Of a stretch of DNA of 64,000 nucleotides, positions 32,912-42,826 are shown one piece after another. The notes under the pieces are model-generated. The model was not told the origin of the DNA. It did not search any database and saw only the letters and a program-made list of their open reading frames with translations. Location: contig JALOOX010000001.1 of NCBI GenBank assembly GCA_025454175.1, positions 162,377 through 226,376 on the forward strand. The letters are read 5' to 3'. Each line of letters begins with the position of its first letter. The first letter of the stretch is position 1. The translations under genes and the position numbers were made by a program. The stretch is from Syntrophobacteraceae bacterium. GTDB lineage: Bacteria; Desulfobacterota; Syntrophobacteria; Syntrophobacterales; Syntrophobacteraceae.

Positions 32912-33868
32912 ATGCCGTTCAAGCGAAAGGATCTCCTGGGGCTTCGCGACCTGGCGGTCGACGAAATCGAGCACATCCTCGACACCGCCTTTTCACTGAA
33001 GGAAATCAACACACGCTCCATCAAGAAGGTTCCTACCCTCCGTGGCAAGACCGTCATCCATTTGTTTTATGAGCCAAGCACGCGCACGCGAACCTCGTTC
33101 GACATAGCAGCCAAAAGACTGAGCGCGGACACCTACAGCATTGCGGGCTCCAGCAGCTCCATGGTGAAGGGGGAGACCTTCCTCGACACCCTCAAGAACC
33201 TCGAATCCATGAACCCAGATATTTTCATCATACGTCACTCGGCCTCGGGCGCCCCCCACAGGCTGGCGGCCCGCACTCCCGTTTCGGTCATCAACGCCGG
33301 CGACGGAATGCACGAGCATCCGAGCCAGGGTTTGCTCGACATGATGACCATCCTGGAAAAGAAGGGGCGTCTCGATGGATTGACGGTTCTCATCGTCGGA
33401 GACATCGCCCACAGCAGGGTGGCTCGATCCAACATCCTGGGTCTGAACAAGATGGGGGCCCGCGTCGTGGCCTGCGCGCCGCCGACCCTGCTGCCCGCGG
33501 ACTTGAGCCTCATGGGCGTCGAAGTGTGCTTCAAAGTGGACGAAGCCCTTCCCGACGCCGACGTGATCATGGTGCTGCGCCTCCAAACCGAGCGGCAGCA
33601 GCAGATGCTGCTGCCCTCTCTGCGAGAGTACTCCATCTGTTACGGGATCAACCGCAGCCGCCTGGCGAAAGCCCGGGAAGATGCCATCGTGATGCATCCC
33701 GGCCCCGTCAACCGCGGGGTGGAAATCAGTCCCGATGTGGCCGACGGGCCCCAATCCGTAATCCTCGATCAAGTCACCAACGGCGTGGCCGTCCGCATGG
33801 CGCTGCTCTATCTCATGGGCCAGGGGGAATCGTCGCGGGCCGCCGCTCAACGGGAGGAATCGGTATGA
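32912..33868 (+). CDS. pyrB: Aspartate carbamoyltransferase catalytic subunit
   Basis: A 318-residue ATCase: joins carbamoyl phosphate and aspartate in the second step of pyrimidine synthesis. Carbamoyl-phosphate loop [12 protein letters not shown], the [10 protein letters not shown] loop, [12 protein letters not shown], and the aspartate-domain segments [10 protein letters not shown] and [12 protein letters not shown]. Start ATG 32912 chosen over 32861: it aligns with family N-termini and follows a purine-rich site. Its stop overlaps the pyrC start (ATGA). No pyrI regulatory subunit lies nearby, as is usual for the pyrB-pyrC arrangement in this group. Confidence 0.95.
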   Translation: MPFKRKDLLGLRDLAVDEIEHILDTAFSLKEINTRSIKKVPTLRGKTVIHLFYEPSTRTRTSFDIAAKRLSADTYSIAGSSSSMVKGETFLDTLKNLESMNPDIFIIRHSASGAPHRLAARTPVSVINAGDGMHEHPSQGLLDMMTILEKKGRLDGLTVLIVGDIAHSRVARSNILGLNKMGARVVACAPPTLLPADLSLMGVEVCFKVDEALPDADVIMVLRLQTERQQQMLLPSLREYSICYGINRSRLAKAREDAIVMHPGPVNRGVEISPDVADGPQSVILDQVTNGVAVRMALLYLMGQGESSRAAAQREESV

Positions 33869-35095
33869 AGATTGGCGAACCGGTGAATTTCTGGCTGCGC
33901 AACGCGCGCGTCATTGATCCCTCCCTCGAGAGGGATTTTTATTCTGATCTGCTGATCATGGAGGGAAGGATCCGGGAATGCAGCCCCGGGATCTCGCTGG
34001 GCGCCGAGCTTGCCACCCAGGTCCAAAGCCTGGATCTTCAAGGGAAGTGGGTCCTTCCGGGCCTGGTCGACATGCACGTGCACCTGCGCGAGCCCGGAGA
34101 GGAGTACAAGGAGACCATCGCATCGGGAACCCGGGCAGCCGCAGCCGGGGGTTTCGCGGCGGTGGCCTGCATGCCCAACACAAAACCTGTCAACGATTCC
34201 GCCGCCGTGACGACTTATATCCTGAGTCGTGCAAAGGAGGAGGGTTCATGCTTCGTCTTTCCGGTGGGTGCCATCAGCAGGGGGCTCAAGGGCCAGGACC
34301 TGGCCGAGCTCGGCGAGCTTCGGGAGGCAGGCGCCGTGGCGGTGACCGATGATGGTCGCCCCGTCATGAACAGCCTGATGATGAGAAGGGCTCTCGAGTA
34401 CGCCGTCGTTTTTGACCTCACCGTGATCAGCCATGCGGAGGACCTGAATCTTGCCCACGACGGAGTCATGAACGAAGGACCCGTTTCGACCATGCTGGGT
34501 CTGCGTGGAATTCCAAGGGCCGCTGAAGAGGTCATGGTGGCACGCGATTTGCTTCTCGCAGAGACCCGTCACAGCCGAGACGGCGCCACACTACTTCACC
34601 CTGACGGATGACGAATTGATGACGTTCGATACGGTATTCAAGGTCAACCCGCCCCTGAGACGTCCGGACGATGTCCGGGCCATCAAGGAGGGACTTGCCG
34701 ACGGAACCATTGACGCCATTGCCACGGACCATGCACCCCACAGCGTTCTCGAGAAGGACACCGAGCTCGACCTGGCCGCCAACGGCATGATCGGGCTCGA
34801 GTCCGCCGTGCCCCTGCTGCTCGACCTGGTGCGCGAGGGCGTTTTGTCCCCGCTGCAGGCCGCCGCCAGGGCCTCCCTGAATCCCGCCCGCATCCTGGGG
34901 ATCCCTTTCGGAACGCTCACTGCGGGAGCCCCCGCCCACGTGACGGTGATCGATCCGAATTTGAGCTACACCCTCGACTGCAACTCCTTCCAATCCAAAA
35001 GCCGCAACTGCCCGTTTCACGGACGGCGAATGCAGGGTCAGGTTCTCATGACCCTCGTGGACGGTCGAATGGCTTTCAGCAGAATGAGCCCATGA
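33865..35095 (+). pseudogene. pyrC: Dihydroorotase gene with internal out-of-frame deletion
   Basis: Two adjacent frames together encode a class-I dihydroorotase. Frame 1 (33865-~34566) has the metal site [15 protein letters not shown] and runs to ARDLLLAE. Frame 2 picks up at [15 protein letters not shown] (~34572) and includes the TDHAPHS metal site, ending at 35095. The ~27 residues normally between these points, with the HVST metal-ligand histidine, are missing. Observed length is 1231 nt, so the missing piece must be 3n+2 nt (about 80) to restore the frame. Either the gene is broken or the assembly dropped bases. It is flanked by ATGA overlaps with pyrB and the regulator gene, so the operon layout is otherwise intact. 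Confidence 0.85.
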
Positions 35096-36492
35096 ACAAC
35101 AGCAAATCCAGCCAGGCCAGGATTCTCGTTGTCGATGACGAACAGAGCATGCGTGAGTTTCTTGACATCATGCTCCAAAGCGAAGGCTATGCGGTCCAGT
35201 GCGCCGAGAGCGGCACCGAGGCCCTCGAACGGTTTCAGCGTGAGAGCTTCGACCTGGTCATCACCGACATCCGGATGAAGCCGGTGGACGGGCTGGCGGT
35301 CCTCAGACACTGCAAGAGCACATCACCCGGAACCATCGTGATCATCATCTCGGCCTACGCCAACGCCGAGACCGCCGTCTCGGCCATGAAGGAGGGCGCC
35401 TACGACTATCTGCCCAAGCCGTTCAAGGTGGACGAGATGTGCACGGTCATCCGGAACGCCATCGAGAGCCGCGAGGATGTGGGAATGGCTCCGAGGGAGC
35501 AGGACGGTCCCCTCTACTTCGGGTGCATCATCGGCGAGAGCCCGGCCATGCACAAAGTCTATGAGCTGATCGGCCGGGTTGCCGCCACCAGCAGCAACGT
35601 GCTGATCACCGGCGAGAGCGGAACCGGCAAGGAGCTCGTGGCCAAGGCCATTCACCGGCAGAGCGCCCGGTGCAGCAGACCCTTCGTGGCGGTCAACTGC
35701 GGAGGTGTTCCGGAAACACTCATCGAAAGCGAGCTGTTCGGCTTCAAGAAGGGAGCTTTCACGGGAGCCACCGCCAACAAGAAGGGTCTCGTCGAAGCGG
35801 CGCAGGGAGGAACCCTCTTCCTGGACGAGATAGGGGAGCTCTCCCTCTCGCTGCAGGTCAAGCTGCTGCGACTCCTTCAGGAAAAGACCATCAAGATGAT
35901 CGGGGGCACCGAGGACATCCCGGTGGACGCGCGCATCATCACGGCCACAAACCGCGACCTGGAGCAAATGGTCATCGAGAGCACCTTCCGCGAAGACCTT
36001 TACTATCGACTGAACGTCCTCCCCATTCGACTCCCGCCGCTCCGGGAGCGACGCGGCGACATCTCACTGCTGGCCGAGCACTTCCTGGCCAAGTTCAGAA
36101 AGGAATTCGGCAAGGACATCCGCAAGATCTCCTCGTATGCCATGGATCTCCTCAACAACTACGACTTTCCGGGAAACGTCCGGGAGCTCGAGAACATCGT
36201 GGAGCGCGGAGTGGCCCTGGAATCCTCCAGCATTGTCCTGCCCGAAAGCCTGACTCTGGCCGCCTACAAGCGCAAGGCGCAGAACGGCAGCCACGCCGAC
36301 CCCCTCCCCTCCCTTCCCATGCAGACCACCAATCTCGATCAGTTTCTGGCCGACCTAGAGATCAAGATGCTTCAGAATGCCCTTCAGATGGCCCACGGCG
36401 TGAAGCTGAAAGCGGCGGATCTCCTCGGCATCACGTTTCGCTCGTTCCGCTACCGACTGCTCAAGTACGGGCTGGCCTCCGAAGACGAGTGA
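35092..36492 (+). CDS. NtrC-family sigma-54-dependent response regulator
   Basis: A 466-residue regulator with three domains. Receiver (1-125): ILVVDDEQSMREFL, phosphoacceptor Asp in LVITDIRMKP, Lys in YLPKPFK. AAA+ domain (~145-380): Walker A GESGTGKELVAKAIH, GAFTGA loop KKGAFTGATANKKG that touches sigma-54, Walker B GGTLFLDEIGELS, R-finger region FREDLYYRLNVLPI. C-terminal Fis-type helix-turn-helix: AADLLGITFRSFRYRL. It activates sigma-54 promoters; resemblance is to PilR/ZraR-type members. Its ATG overlaps the pyrC stop (ATGA), an odd partner for a pyrimidine operon. No cognate kinase is adjacent. Confidence 0.92.
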   Translation: MNNSKSSQARILVVDDEQSMREFLDIMLQSEGYAVQCAESGTEALERFQRESFDLVITDIRMKPVDGLAVLRHCKSTSPGTIVIIISAYANAETAVSAMKEGAYDYLPKPFKVDEMCTVIRNAIESREDVGMAPREQDGPLYFGCIIGESPAMHKVYELIGRVAATSSNVLITGESGTGKELVAKAIHRQSARCSRPFVAVNCGGVPETLIESELFGFKKGAFTGATANKKGLVEAAQGGTLFLDEIGELSLSLQVKLLRLLQEKTIKMIGGTEDIPVDARIITATNRDLEQMVIESTFREDLYYRLNVLPIRLPPLRERRGDISLLAEHFLAKFRKEFGKDIRKISSYAMDLLNNYDFPGNVRELENIVERGVALESSSIVLPESLTLAAYKRKAQNGSHADPLPSLPMQTTNLDQFLADLEIKMLQNALQMAHGVKLKAADLLGITFRSFRYRLLKYGLASEDE

Positions 36493-36618
36493 TGGCTTCG
36501 CCCGCGGCGGTTTCGGGTTTCGGGTTTGGAGCTTACGTTTTCCAGTTCTGGGAGTCGGGCTCCCGCTCCCTGACTTCGAACCTCCGACTTCTGACCGCCG
36601 ACCTGCGACCACCGTCCG

Positions 36619-38124
36619 TCAATCCTCCCACTGGCGCGCCAGCTCCACCAGGGTCCTCACGCCGAATCCCGTTCCCCCCTGGGCGCAGACGGACAAATCC
36701 TTGGTGGTCCAGGCGGTCCCCGCAATGTCCATGTGAGCCCACGGGATGTCTTCTGAAACGAACTGTTTCAGGAAGATGCCTCCGATGATGGTCCCGGCCG
36801 ACCGGTCGCCCAAGTTCTTGAAGTCGGCTACTTCGCTCTTGATTCCCTCGAAATAGAAATCGTAAAGAGGCAGGGGCCAGAACCTTTCCCCAACCCGCCG
36901 ACCAATTTCCTGAACCTTGTGGATCAGACCCTCATGGTTTCCCAAGATGGCCGCCACCTGGTTGCCGAGGGCGATGACAGCCGCTCCGGTGAGGGTGGCC
37001 ACATCGATGACGATAGCAGGCTTGTATTGCCGGGCATGGGTGAGGGCATCGCAGAGGATCACCCTTCCCTCGGCGTCGGTGCTGATGATCTCGATGGTCA
37101 GGCCCGAAAGGGACTTAATGACGTCTCCTGGTTTGTAAGCCTGTCCGTCGGGCATGTTTTCAGTGCAAGGCATGATTCCGACCACGCGCCGCCCGACCGA
37201 CAGCCGTCCGAGAACCTCGAACGCGCCCAGAACAGCGGCGGCTCCGGCCATGTCCTGCTTCATGGCATCCAGCTTCTCACTCGGCTTGAGGGAGATTCCC
37301 CCAGTGTCGAAGGTGATCCCCTTTCCGACGAAAACCAGCGGCCGCTGAGATTCGGCGCCGGGGGGGCAGTGCTCCAGGATAATCATGCAGGCCGGCTCGC
37401 GACTTCCCTGGGCCACCGCCGTGAAAGCCCCCATGCCCAGGGTCCGCGCCTCCTCGAAGGAGAGAACCTTAAGGAGGCATCCGTACCGCTTGGAAATCTC
37501 CCCGCCCACCTGCGCCAGATAGCTCGGCGTCACGATGTTGGCGGGCGCCGATACGAGATCTCTTGCCAGGCACACCCCGGAGGTCACCGCCAGGGCATGG
37601 ACCGGCAGCGACTCGAGATCGGGCCCATGGAGAGCCTCGTCACCGAGGAGGAGGATTTCGGGGAAATCGTTGGAGTCCACATCCCGCGTCTTGTATCCCG
37701 AGTATCGGTGGAGGCCCAGCAAGCCTCCAATGACGGCCTCTCTCAGAGACTCAGCCGGGCTTTCCGGAAGCCCATCCAGAGCCATGAGCGGCAGGATGAC
37801 CCTTTGGAGCTGCATCTCCCGACACTTGCGCAACGCCAGCGCCGTGGCGATGCGGACCTTTTCCATCTCGAACTTGTCGGCGGGGCCAAGTCCTGAACAG
37901 ACAATTCGGGGCGCGAGGGCATCCCCCGGGTTGAAGAGCACGCTCACCTGCTGAGGCTTCCCCTTGAAATCGAGCCATGCCGATGCATCCTCGAGTCCCT
38001 TCGCGCGCGCTCCGATCCATCGCTTGAGTCCAGGCAGCCGATCCGACGCCTTCTCAAAATCAAAGAAGATCACGGCGTCACCCGCCCAGGTTTCCATGGA
38101 TCCTCGAAGCCAGTTGACCTGCAT
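36619..38124 (-). CDS. pepA: Leucyl aminopeptidase (M17 family)
   Basis: A 501-residue cytosolic aminopeptidase. The C-terminal catalytic domain carries the dinuclear zinc motifs: VFVGKGITFDTGGISLKP, DMAGAAAVLGAF, and STDAEGRVILCDAL (family signature NTDAEGRL with Ser replacing Asn). The N-terminal domain is less conserved, as in other PepA. It releases N-terminal residues from peptides, supporting amino-acid recycling or catabolism. It is last of four minus-strand genes (HD protein, P1 peptidase, glutamate dehydrogenase, PepA) that together look like peptide and amino-acid breakdown. ATG 38124 is preceded by AAAGGAGG at slightly long spacing. Confidence 0.92.
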   Translation of the reverse strand: MQVNWLRGSMETWAGDAVIFFDFEKASDRLPGLKRWIGARAKGLEDASAWLDFKGKPQQVSVLFNPGDALAPRIVCSGLGPADKFEMEKVRIATALALRKCREMQLQRVILPLMALDGLPESPAESLREAVIGGLLGLHRYSGYKTRDVDSNDFPEILLLGDEALHGPDLESLPVHALAVTSGVCLARDLVSAPANIVTPSYLAQVGGEISKRYGCLLKVLSFEEARTLGMGAFTAVAQGSREPACMIILEHCPPGAESQRPLVFVGKGITFDTGGISLKPSEKLDAMKQDMAGAAAVLGAFEVLGRLSVGRRVVGIMPCTENMPDGQAYKPGDVIKSLSGLTIEIISTDAEGRVILCDALTHARQYKPAIVIDVATLTGAAVIALGNQVAAILGNHEGLIHKVQEIGRRVGERFWPLPLYDFYFEGIKSEVADFKNLGDRSAGTIIGGIFLKQFVSEDIPWAHMDIAGTAWTTKDLSVCAQGGTGFGVRTLVELARQWED

Positions 38125-38220
38125 GGCCCCTGCTTTCCTCCTTTCCCTCTCCTGACGATGTCAGGCTCCACGGTCAGTGATTCCGAATTTCCCCCTGAGC
38201 CCCCGGGATTGATCGACGCT

Positions 38221-39471
38221 TCAGACCCAGCCTCGCAGTTTGCAGGCCTCCGCCACGCGAGCCACCGCCACGAGGTATGCCGCCTGTCTCAATCCGATCC
38301 GGCTGCGGCGGCTCATTTCGAGGACCGAAGCGAAAGCCCTCGTCATCTTCTTGTCCAGGCGCCAATGCACTTCCTGGAGCTCCCAATAGAGATTATACGC
38401 ATTCTGCACCTGCTCGAAATAGGAGACGGTGACTCCGCCGGCATTGGCGAGAAAATCGGGGAGGACGATGATGCCCTTTTCCGCCAGGATCACATCGGCT
38501 TCGGGGGTCGTGGGGCCATTGGCCAGCTCACAGCAGATCCTGCATCGGATGCGCGGAGCATTCTCCCGGGTGATGACATTCTCGAGGGCCGCGGGGAAGA
38601 GGACCGCAACCTCCTGCTCCAGGAGATCTTCGTTGGATATGGGCTCAGCCCCCGGAAATCCCCTGAGCATGCCGGTCTTCCTTTTGAACTCGATGAGCGT
38701 CTTGGTGTCGATGCCCCCGGGGTTGAGAACGCCACCCTTGGAGTCGGACGCTGCAATGAGGCGAAGGCCAAGGATCTCTTCTCCCAGAAGAGCCGCATGC
38801 TGCCCTGCGTTTCCAAACCCCATCACGGCCATGGCGCCTCCCGTGAGGTCGACGTTGTGGGCCGTCGCAGCCTCGCGAGTCACGTAAATGCCGCCCCTTG
38901 CCGTGGCATCACCCCGTCCCTGGGACCCCCCGAGGGCCACGGGCTTGCCCGTGATCACTCCGGGATGGCTCTCTCCCACGATGGTCTCGTACTCGTCCAT
39001 CATCCAGGCCATGATCTGCGGGGTCGTATAGACGTCGGGCGCCGGAACATCCCGGGCTCCCCCCATCGAGCGGGCGAGAGCACGGATGTAGGCTCGTGCC
39101 AGCCGCTCCTTTTCCGTCTCGGACAATTCCTTGGGATTGCAGACCACGCCCCCCTTCCCCCCTCCGAGCGGAATATCCACCACGGCGGTCTTCCATGTCA
39201 TCCAGGCGGCCAGGGCTCGCACGGTATCGATGGTCTCCTGAGGGTGCCATCGGATGCCCCCCTTGGCGGGCCCCCTCGCGGTGTTGTACTGGACCCGAAA
39301 AGCATGAAAGATACGGGTCGAGCCGTCGTCCATGCGCACGGGAAGCGTGACCTTGATCTCGTGCATGGGCCATCGCAGGAGCTCATGGGTGGCCGCATCG
39401 AGGCCCAGGGCCGAGGCCGCCTCACCCAGTTGCTGCTGGGCGATTTTGAACGGGTTGAAGCTTTCTTCCAT
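38221..39471 (-). CDS. gdhA: Glutamate dehydrogenase
   Basis: A 416-residue Glu/Leu/Phe/Val dehydrogenase of the ~415-residue hexameric class. Substrate domain: GPAKGGIRWHP, then the catalytic stretch WKTAVVDIPLGGGKGGVVCNP whose Lys is the active-site residue, PAPDVYTTPQIMAWM. Coenzyme domain: AVMGFGNAGQHAALLGEE, a GxGNxG Rossmann loop. C-terminal family end QVQNAYNLYWELQEVHWRLD. It interconverts glutamate with 2-oxoglutarate and ammonia, likely in the catabolic direction given its peptidase neighbours. Good AAGGAAA ribosome site before ATG 39471. Confidence 0.93.
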   Translation of the reverse strand: MEESFNPFKIAQQQLGEAASALGLDAATHELLRWPMHEIKVTLPVRMDDGSTRIFHAFRVQYNTARGPAKGGIRWHPQETIDTVRALAAWMTWKTAVVDIPLGGGKGGVVCNPKELSETEKERLARAYIRALARSMGGARDVPAPDVYTTPQIMAWMMDEYETIVGESHPGVITGKPVALGGSQGRGDATARGGIYVTREAATAHNVDLTGGAMAVMGFGNAGQHAALLGEEILGLRLIAASDSKGGVLNPGGIDTKTLIEFKRKTGMLRGFPGAEPISNEDLLEQEVAVLFPAALENVITRENAPRIRCRICCELANGPTTPEADVILAEKGIIVLPDFLANAGGVTVSYFEQVQNAYNLYWELQEVHWRLDKKMTRAFASVLEMSRRSRIGLRQAAYLVAVARVAEACKLRGWV

Positions 39472-39486
39472 GGGAGATTTCCTTCC

Positions 39487-40464
39487 TCAGGGTTTGGGAA
39501 GATTCCGGTGGGCAGGAAGACCGCCCAGCGACTCCGCGGCGCGGGCGGCTTTCAGAACGGCATCTGCAACGGCCTGGGCGGCCAGGGCCCCGACAATGGT
39601 GACCTCGACTCCCTCGATGGTTCCATGGCTCAAAGCGAATATCGTGTCCCCGTCGTAGAGGGTGTGGGCGGGAATGACGGTCCGGGCCAGGCCGTCATGG
39701 GCCATTTGAGCCACTTTCGTGAGCTCCCGCTTGGTGAGCTTCACATTGGTGGCCACGGCGCCGATGATGGTGTGTCGGCCGTCGGGAAATCCGCGCAAGC
39801 GAGTCAGGCGTCTCATCTCCAGGTCGGCATCCACCAGTTGCAGACTGCCGGGGTCCTCTCGACAGCCGGCGATGGTGCGGTGTCCAGCGGGGTCGACAAT
39901 GTTTCCGAAGGCGTTCACCACCATCAATGCAGCCACCTTGAGACCCGAAGCGCCCTCGACGCACGAGGACCCCACGCCACCCTTCATGGCTCGCTCAAGC
40001 CCGTGGATCTTGCCGACGCTCGCCCCGATGCCCGCTCCCACGGAGCCCTGCGGAACCGGTTGCGAAGTGGCGGACATGCAGCACTCGTAGCCCAGGTCAG
40101 CGTCGGGAAACCGGTCCGAACGGTTCAAATTCAGGTCGAAAATCATGGCGCCCCCCACGATGGGAATCGGCCCGTACCCGCTCTCGAATCCGACGCTCCG
40201 CTCCCGCAGGTAGCGTTTGACCCCCTCGGCGACACCCATGCCGTATGTGCTGCCACCGGCGAAAAAAATCCCGTGAACCTTGTGTACCAGATTGAGCGGA
40301 TTGAGGGTATCCGTGCCGCAGGTGGCCGGGGCGCCTCCGCGGACATCCACACCGGCTGTCGCGCCCCCGACGGGGAGAATCACCGTGCAACCGCTCAACA
40401 CACCCGGAAGCGCCGCATGCCCCACACGAATCCCCTCGACGGCCGTCAGCGTATCGTTTTCCAT
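39487..40464 (-). CDS. P1-family N-terminal-nucleophile peptidase (DmpA/NylC-like)
   Basis: A 325-residue member of the DmpA/NylC fold, enzymes that cleave themselves to expose an N-terminal nucleophile and then act as aminopeptidases, beta-aminopeptidases or amide-oligomer hydrolases. Family features: TAVEGIRVGHAALP at the start, GGATAGVDVRGGAPATCGTD, FFAGGSTYGMGVAEGV, GSVGAGIGASVGKIHG, and VTIVGALAAQAVADAVLKA at the end. The HTIIGAVATNVKLTKREL region holds the likely autocleavage/nucleophile Thr or Ser. Start at ATG 40464 (AAAGGA site), not the long upstream frame. It lies 15 bp before gdhA, suggesting a shared transcript. Confidence 0.88.
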   Translation of the reverse strand: MENDTLTAVEGIRVGHAALPGVLSGCTVILPVGGATAGVDVRGGAPATCGTDTLNPLNLVHKVHGIFFAGGSTYGMGVAEGVKRYLRERSVGFESGYGPIPIVGGAMIFDLNLNRSDRFPDADLGYECCMSATSQPVPQGSVGAGIGASVGKIHGLERAMKGGVGSSCVEGASGLKVAALMVVNAFGNIVDPAGHRTIAGCREDPGSLQLVDADLEMRRLTRLRGFPDGRHTIIGAVATNVKLTKRELTKVAQMAHDGLARTVIPAHTLYDGDTIFALSHGTIEGVEVTIVGALAAQAVADAVLKAARAAESLGGLPAHRNLPKP

Positions 40465-40472
40465 GGATCCTT

Positions 40473-41219
40473 TCAAAAGTTTTGAAGGAGATAGCGGTAG
40501 ATTTCGCGCCCGATGGCCACGCCGTTCTCGATGATTTCGGGACCGAAGTGCTTGCCCGTGGTGCTTCTGAATGTATCGAGGATGCGGACGATGCCCGACA
40601 TGCCCCACGGGAACTTCTCGATCAGTTCTCGCGGCGTCAGGTCCTGGTGGCTCATCATGTACCACAGGGTGTGGGTGAAGGTGTCGCGCCCCCAGCGGAA
40701 TTTGTCGCCATCGTAGAGGGAATCGCTCAGAAGCTGGAAGGCGGGCTTCGGCGAAGGCGTGGGGACCGTGAAAGCTTCATGGTTCCTGATGGCCCCGACC
40801 ACCGAGAGGATTTCTTCGTCCGTGAGGGAGAAGCGTTTCAACACCCTTCCCGCCACGTCGGCTCCCGCCTCGGCGTGGTTCTCCACTCCGCGGCTGATGT
40901 CGTGGAGCAGACCCGCCATGAGGCCAAGCACCATGAGCCGTTCCATCCGCGATCTTTCGACGCGCGCGGCCTCCATTTCCACGCAGATGATGGTGGCGGC
41001 GTCGAGGCCCACTCTCGAGCTGTGGAGCAGGCCATGTCCCAGGCATTCCTGGAGAAGGGGAGTGACGTACTCCCGGAGGGCGATCACCTCCTCATGGGTG
41101 AAATAGAGCCGGCGCGCCAGCGCCATGGGAGCCCTGAAACGCACATAAAACTGGGGTGTCCGATGCCTCGCCGCGATACGCTCGGCTTCACGCTGGAGTC
41201 TGCAGGTCATTGCGTTCAT
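40473..41219 (-). CDS. HD-domain protein
   Basis: A 248-residue protein with an HD-type metal-dependent phosphohydrolase fold. Motifs: LLHSSRVGLDAATI (His), LMAGLLHDISRGVENHAE (His-Asp pair), VGAIRNHEAFTVP, and SDSLYDGDKFRWGRDTF (Asp). The C-terminal ~60 residues carry a helical extension. The first ~30 residues are Arg-rich and the start is uncertain (ATG 41219 or 41210). It ends 8 bp before the P1 peptidase gene on the same strand. Substrate unknown; a role in nucleotide or signalling metabolism is possible. Confidence 0.7.
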   Translation of the reverse strand: MNAMTCRLQREAERIAARHRTPQFYVRFRAPMALARRLYFTHEEVIALREYVTPLLQECLGHGLLHSSRVGLDAATIICVEMEAARVERSRMERLMVLGLMAGLLHDISRGVENHAEAGADVAGRVLKRFSLTDEEILSVVGAIRNHEAFTVPTPSPKPAFQLLSDSLYDGDKFRWGRDTFTHTLWYMMSHQDLTPRELIEKFPWGMSGIVRILDTFRSTTGKHFGPEIIENGVAIGREIYRYLLQNF

Positions 41220-41410
41220 TGTATGCGGCCGGGTTCTCCGTTGCTCACTTCAAAGGCTCGAACGGGGAACAGGAAACCCCCATGCGTGGAGAATTCATCA
41301 CTGAAGTCGGTATCTTTCGCAAATGGCCCTTCTGAATCGCGGGGCATGAATCAGATCAAGGGCGTCCTATCCACTCCGCCCCCCGAATCCATGGCGGCGG
41401 ATCATCGGCA

Positions 41411-42538
41411 TCAGATACCCTCAACGCCGCCCATGAAGAACTTGTGCCGATTCTTTCCAAAATTACAATAGATTTCGTAACTGATGGTATCGCAAAGGTC
41501 GGCGATCTCCTCGGCGGTGATCCGCTCGCCCCCCTGGCTCCCCAGAAGGACCACCTCGTCGTCCGGCTGGACGTCCGGAATGCGAGTGACATCCACGGTG
41601 ATCATGCTCATGGAGACGCGGCCCACAACAGGGGCCCTGTGCCCTCGAACCAGCACGACCCCGCGATTGGAGAGCTTTCTCGAATAGCCGTCGTCGTAAC
41701 CCACGGGTATGGTGGCCACTTTCGAGAGCCCGGGAGTCACGTAGGTCCTTCCGTAACCGACGGGACGCCCCGCGGACATCGACTTGAGCTGAAGGATCCT
41801 GGATTTAAAGGTCATGACGGGCCTGAGGTCCCCCGGTTGCAGAAGCTCCGAGGATGGCTGGGATCCATAAAGCATGATGCCGGGTCGCACCAGCTGAAAG
41901 TGAGCATGGGGCAGATCGAGTACCCCGGCGCTGTTGGAGATGTGGGCGTACGGCACCGGAATCCCCCGCTCGCGGAAGGCCTCGAGCACCGATTCGAAGC
42001 ACCGTACCTGATCGTGACAATAGGCCTTGTCGGCCTCGTCGGCCACCGCGAAATGCGAGATCACTCCCTCGATCTCGAGCCCAGGGAGCGTAGACGTTTC
42101 ATCGAGAAACCGAGGGAGATCTTCCCATGGCACTCCCAGACGTCCCATGCCCGTATCGACCTTCACGTGAGCCATCGCCCTCCGCCCCAGGCCGAGAGCC
42201 GTCTCGCTGATCATACGCGCATGGTCGATCCGGAAGATGACTGGACGGACTTCCTCAAGAAGGGCATCCTCGACATCCTCGCGCTCCAAACCCAGCAGAA
42301 CGATGATGGGAGCCCCGATGCCGGCCGATCGCAGCTCCCGGGCCTCCCAATACTTGCTCACGGCCAGGAACTTCGCTCCACATGCCACGAGCTCCCTGGA
42401 CACCGGCACCATACCATGGCCGTAGGCATCGGATTTCACCACTCCCACGATGGCCGTTCGCTCACCCAGGCGGCGGGCCGCTTCCCGGCAGTTGTGACGC
42501 AGGGCGGCCAGATCGATCTCAATCCAGCTTGAGGGCAT
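41411..42538 (-). CDS. alr: Alanine racemase
   Basis: A 375-residue PLP enzyme that makes D-alanine for peptidoglycan. PLP lysine Lys35 lies in VVKSDAYGHGM (the family usually has KADAYGHG). Other sites: HVKVDTGMGRLG, AHISNSAGVL, RPGIMLYG, the second catalytic Tyr in GYDDGYSRKLSN, and MSMITVDVTRIPD. C-terminal beta domain ends NRHKFFMGG. ATG 42538 is chosen for its GGAG site 7 nt upstream; a longer frame from 42565 lacks one. Flanked by unrelated genes on the opposite strand. Confidence 0.95.
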   Translation of the reverse strand: MPSSWIEIDLAALRHNCREAARRLGERTAIVGVVKSDAYGHGMVPVSRELVACGAKFLAVSKYWEARELRSAGIGAPIIVLLGLEREDVEDALLEEVRPVIFRIDHARMISETALGLGRRAMAHVKVDTGMGRLGVPWEDLPRFLDETSTLPGLEIEGVISHFAVADEADKAYCHDQVRCFESVLEAFRERGIPVPYAHISNSAGVLDLPHAHFQLVRPGIMLYGSQPSSELLQPGDLRPVMTFKSRILQLKSMSAGRPVGYGRTYVTPGLSKVATIPVGYDDGYSRKLSNRGVVLVRGHRAPVVGRVSMSMITVDVTRIPDVQPDDEVVLLGSQGGERITAEEIADLCDTISYEIYCNFGKNRHKFFMGGVEGI

Positions 42539-42628
42539 ACGATTCTCCAATTTCTTTGCTTCCATTGCAAAATATGTTAGGGCATCGCGTCGTGATTGGG
42601 AAGTCGATCATCTCTCAGAGGTGCCGCG

Positions 42629-42826
42629 ATGTCAAAAAGCTACTGGCTCACCGTTATCGGGCTCATCTGTTTCTTCGAGGGGCTGCCTTACATGGCGGCT
42701 CCGGACCAGCTCAAAGGCTGGCTCCGGATGCTCCTGGACATGGAAAGCAGACACCTGAGGGCGCTGGGGGCGGCCATGATGGTCCTGGGCCTGTTGCTGG
42801 TCTACTGGGGGCAGCATGGACAATGA
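42629..42826 (+). CDS. DUF2065 small membrane protein
   Basis: A 65-residue protein with two membrane segments (SYWLTVIGLICFFEGLPYMA and LGAAMMVLGLLLVYWG) joined by a short basic loop LKGWLRMLLDMESRHLR. The pattern is that of DUF2065/YjeT proteins, small inner-membrane proteins often beside hflKC or purA in proteobacteria; function unknown. ATG 42629 has AGAGGTG upstream. Its end overlaps queA by 11 bp, indicating translational coupling. Confidence 0.85.
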   Translation: MSKSYWLTVIGLICFFEGLPYMAAPDQLKGWLRMLLDMESRHLRALGAAMMVLGLLLVYWGQHGQ

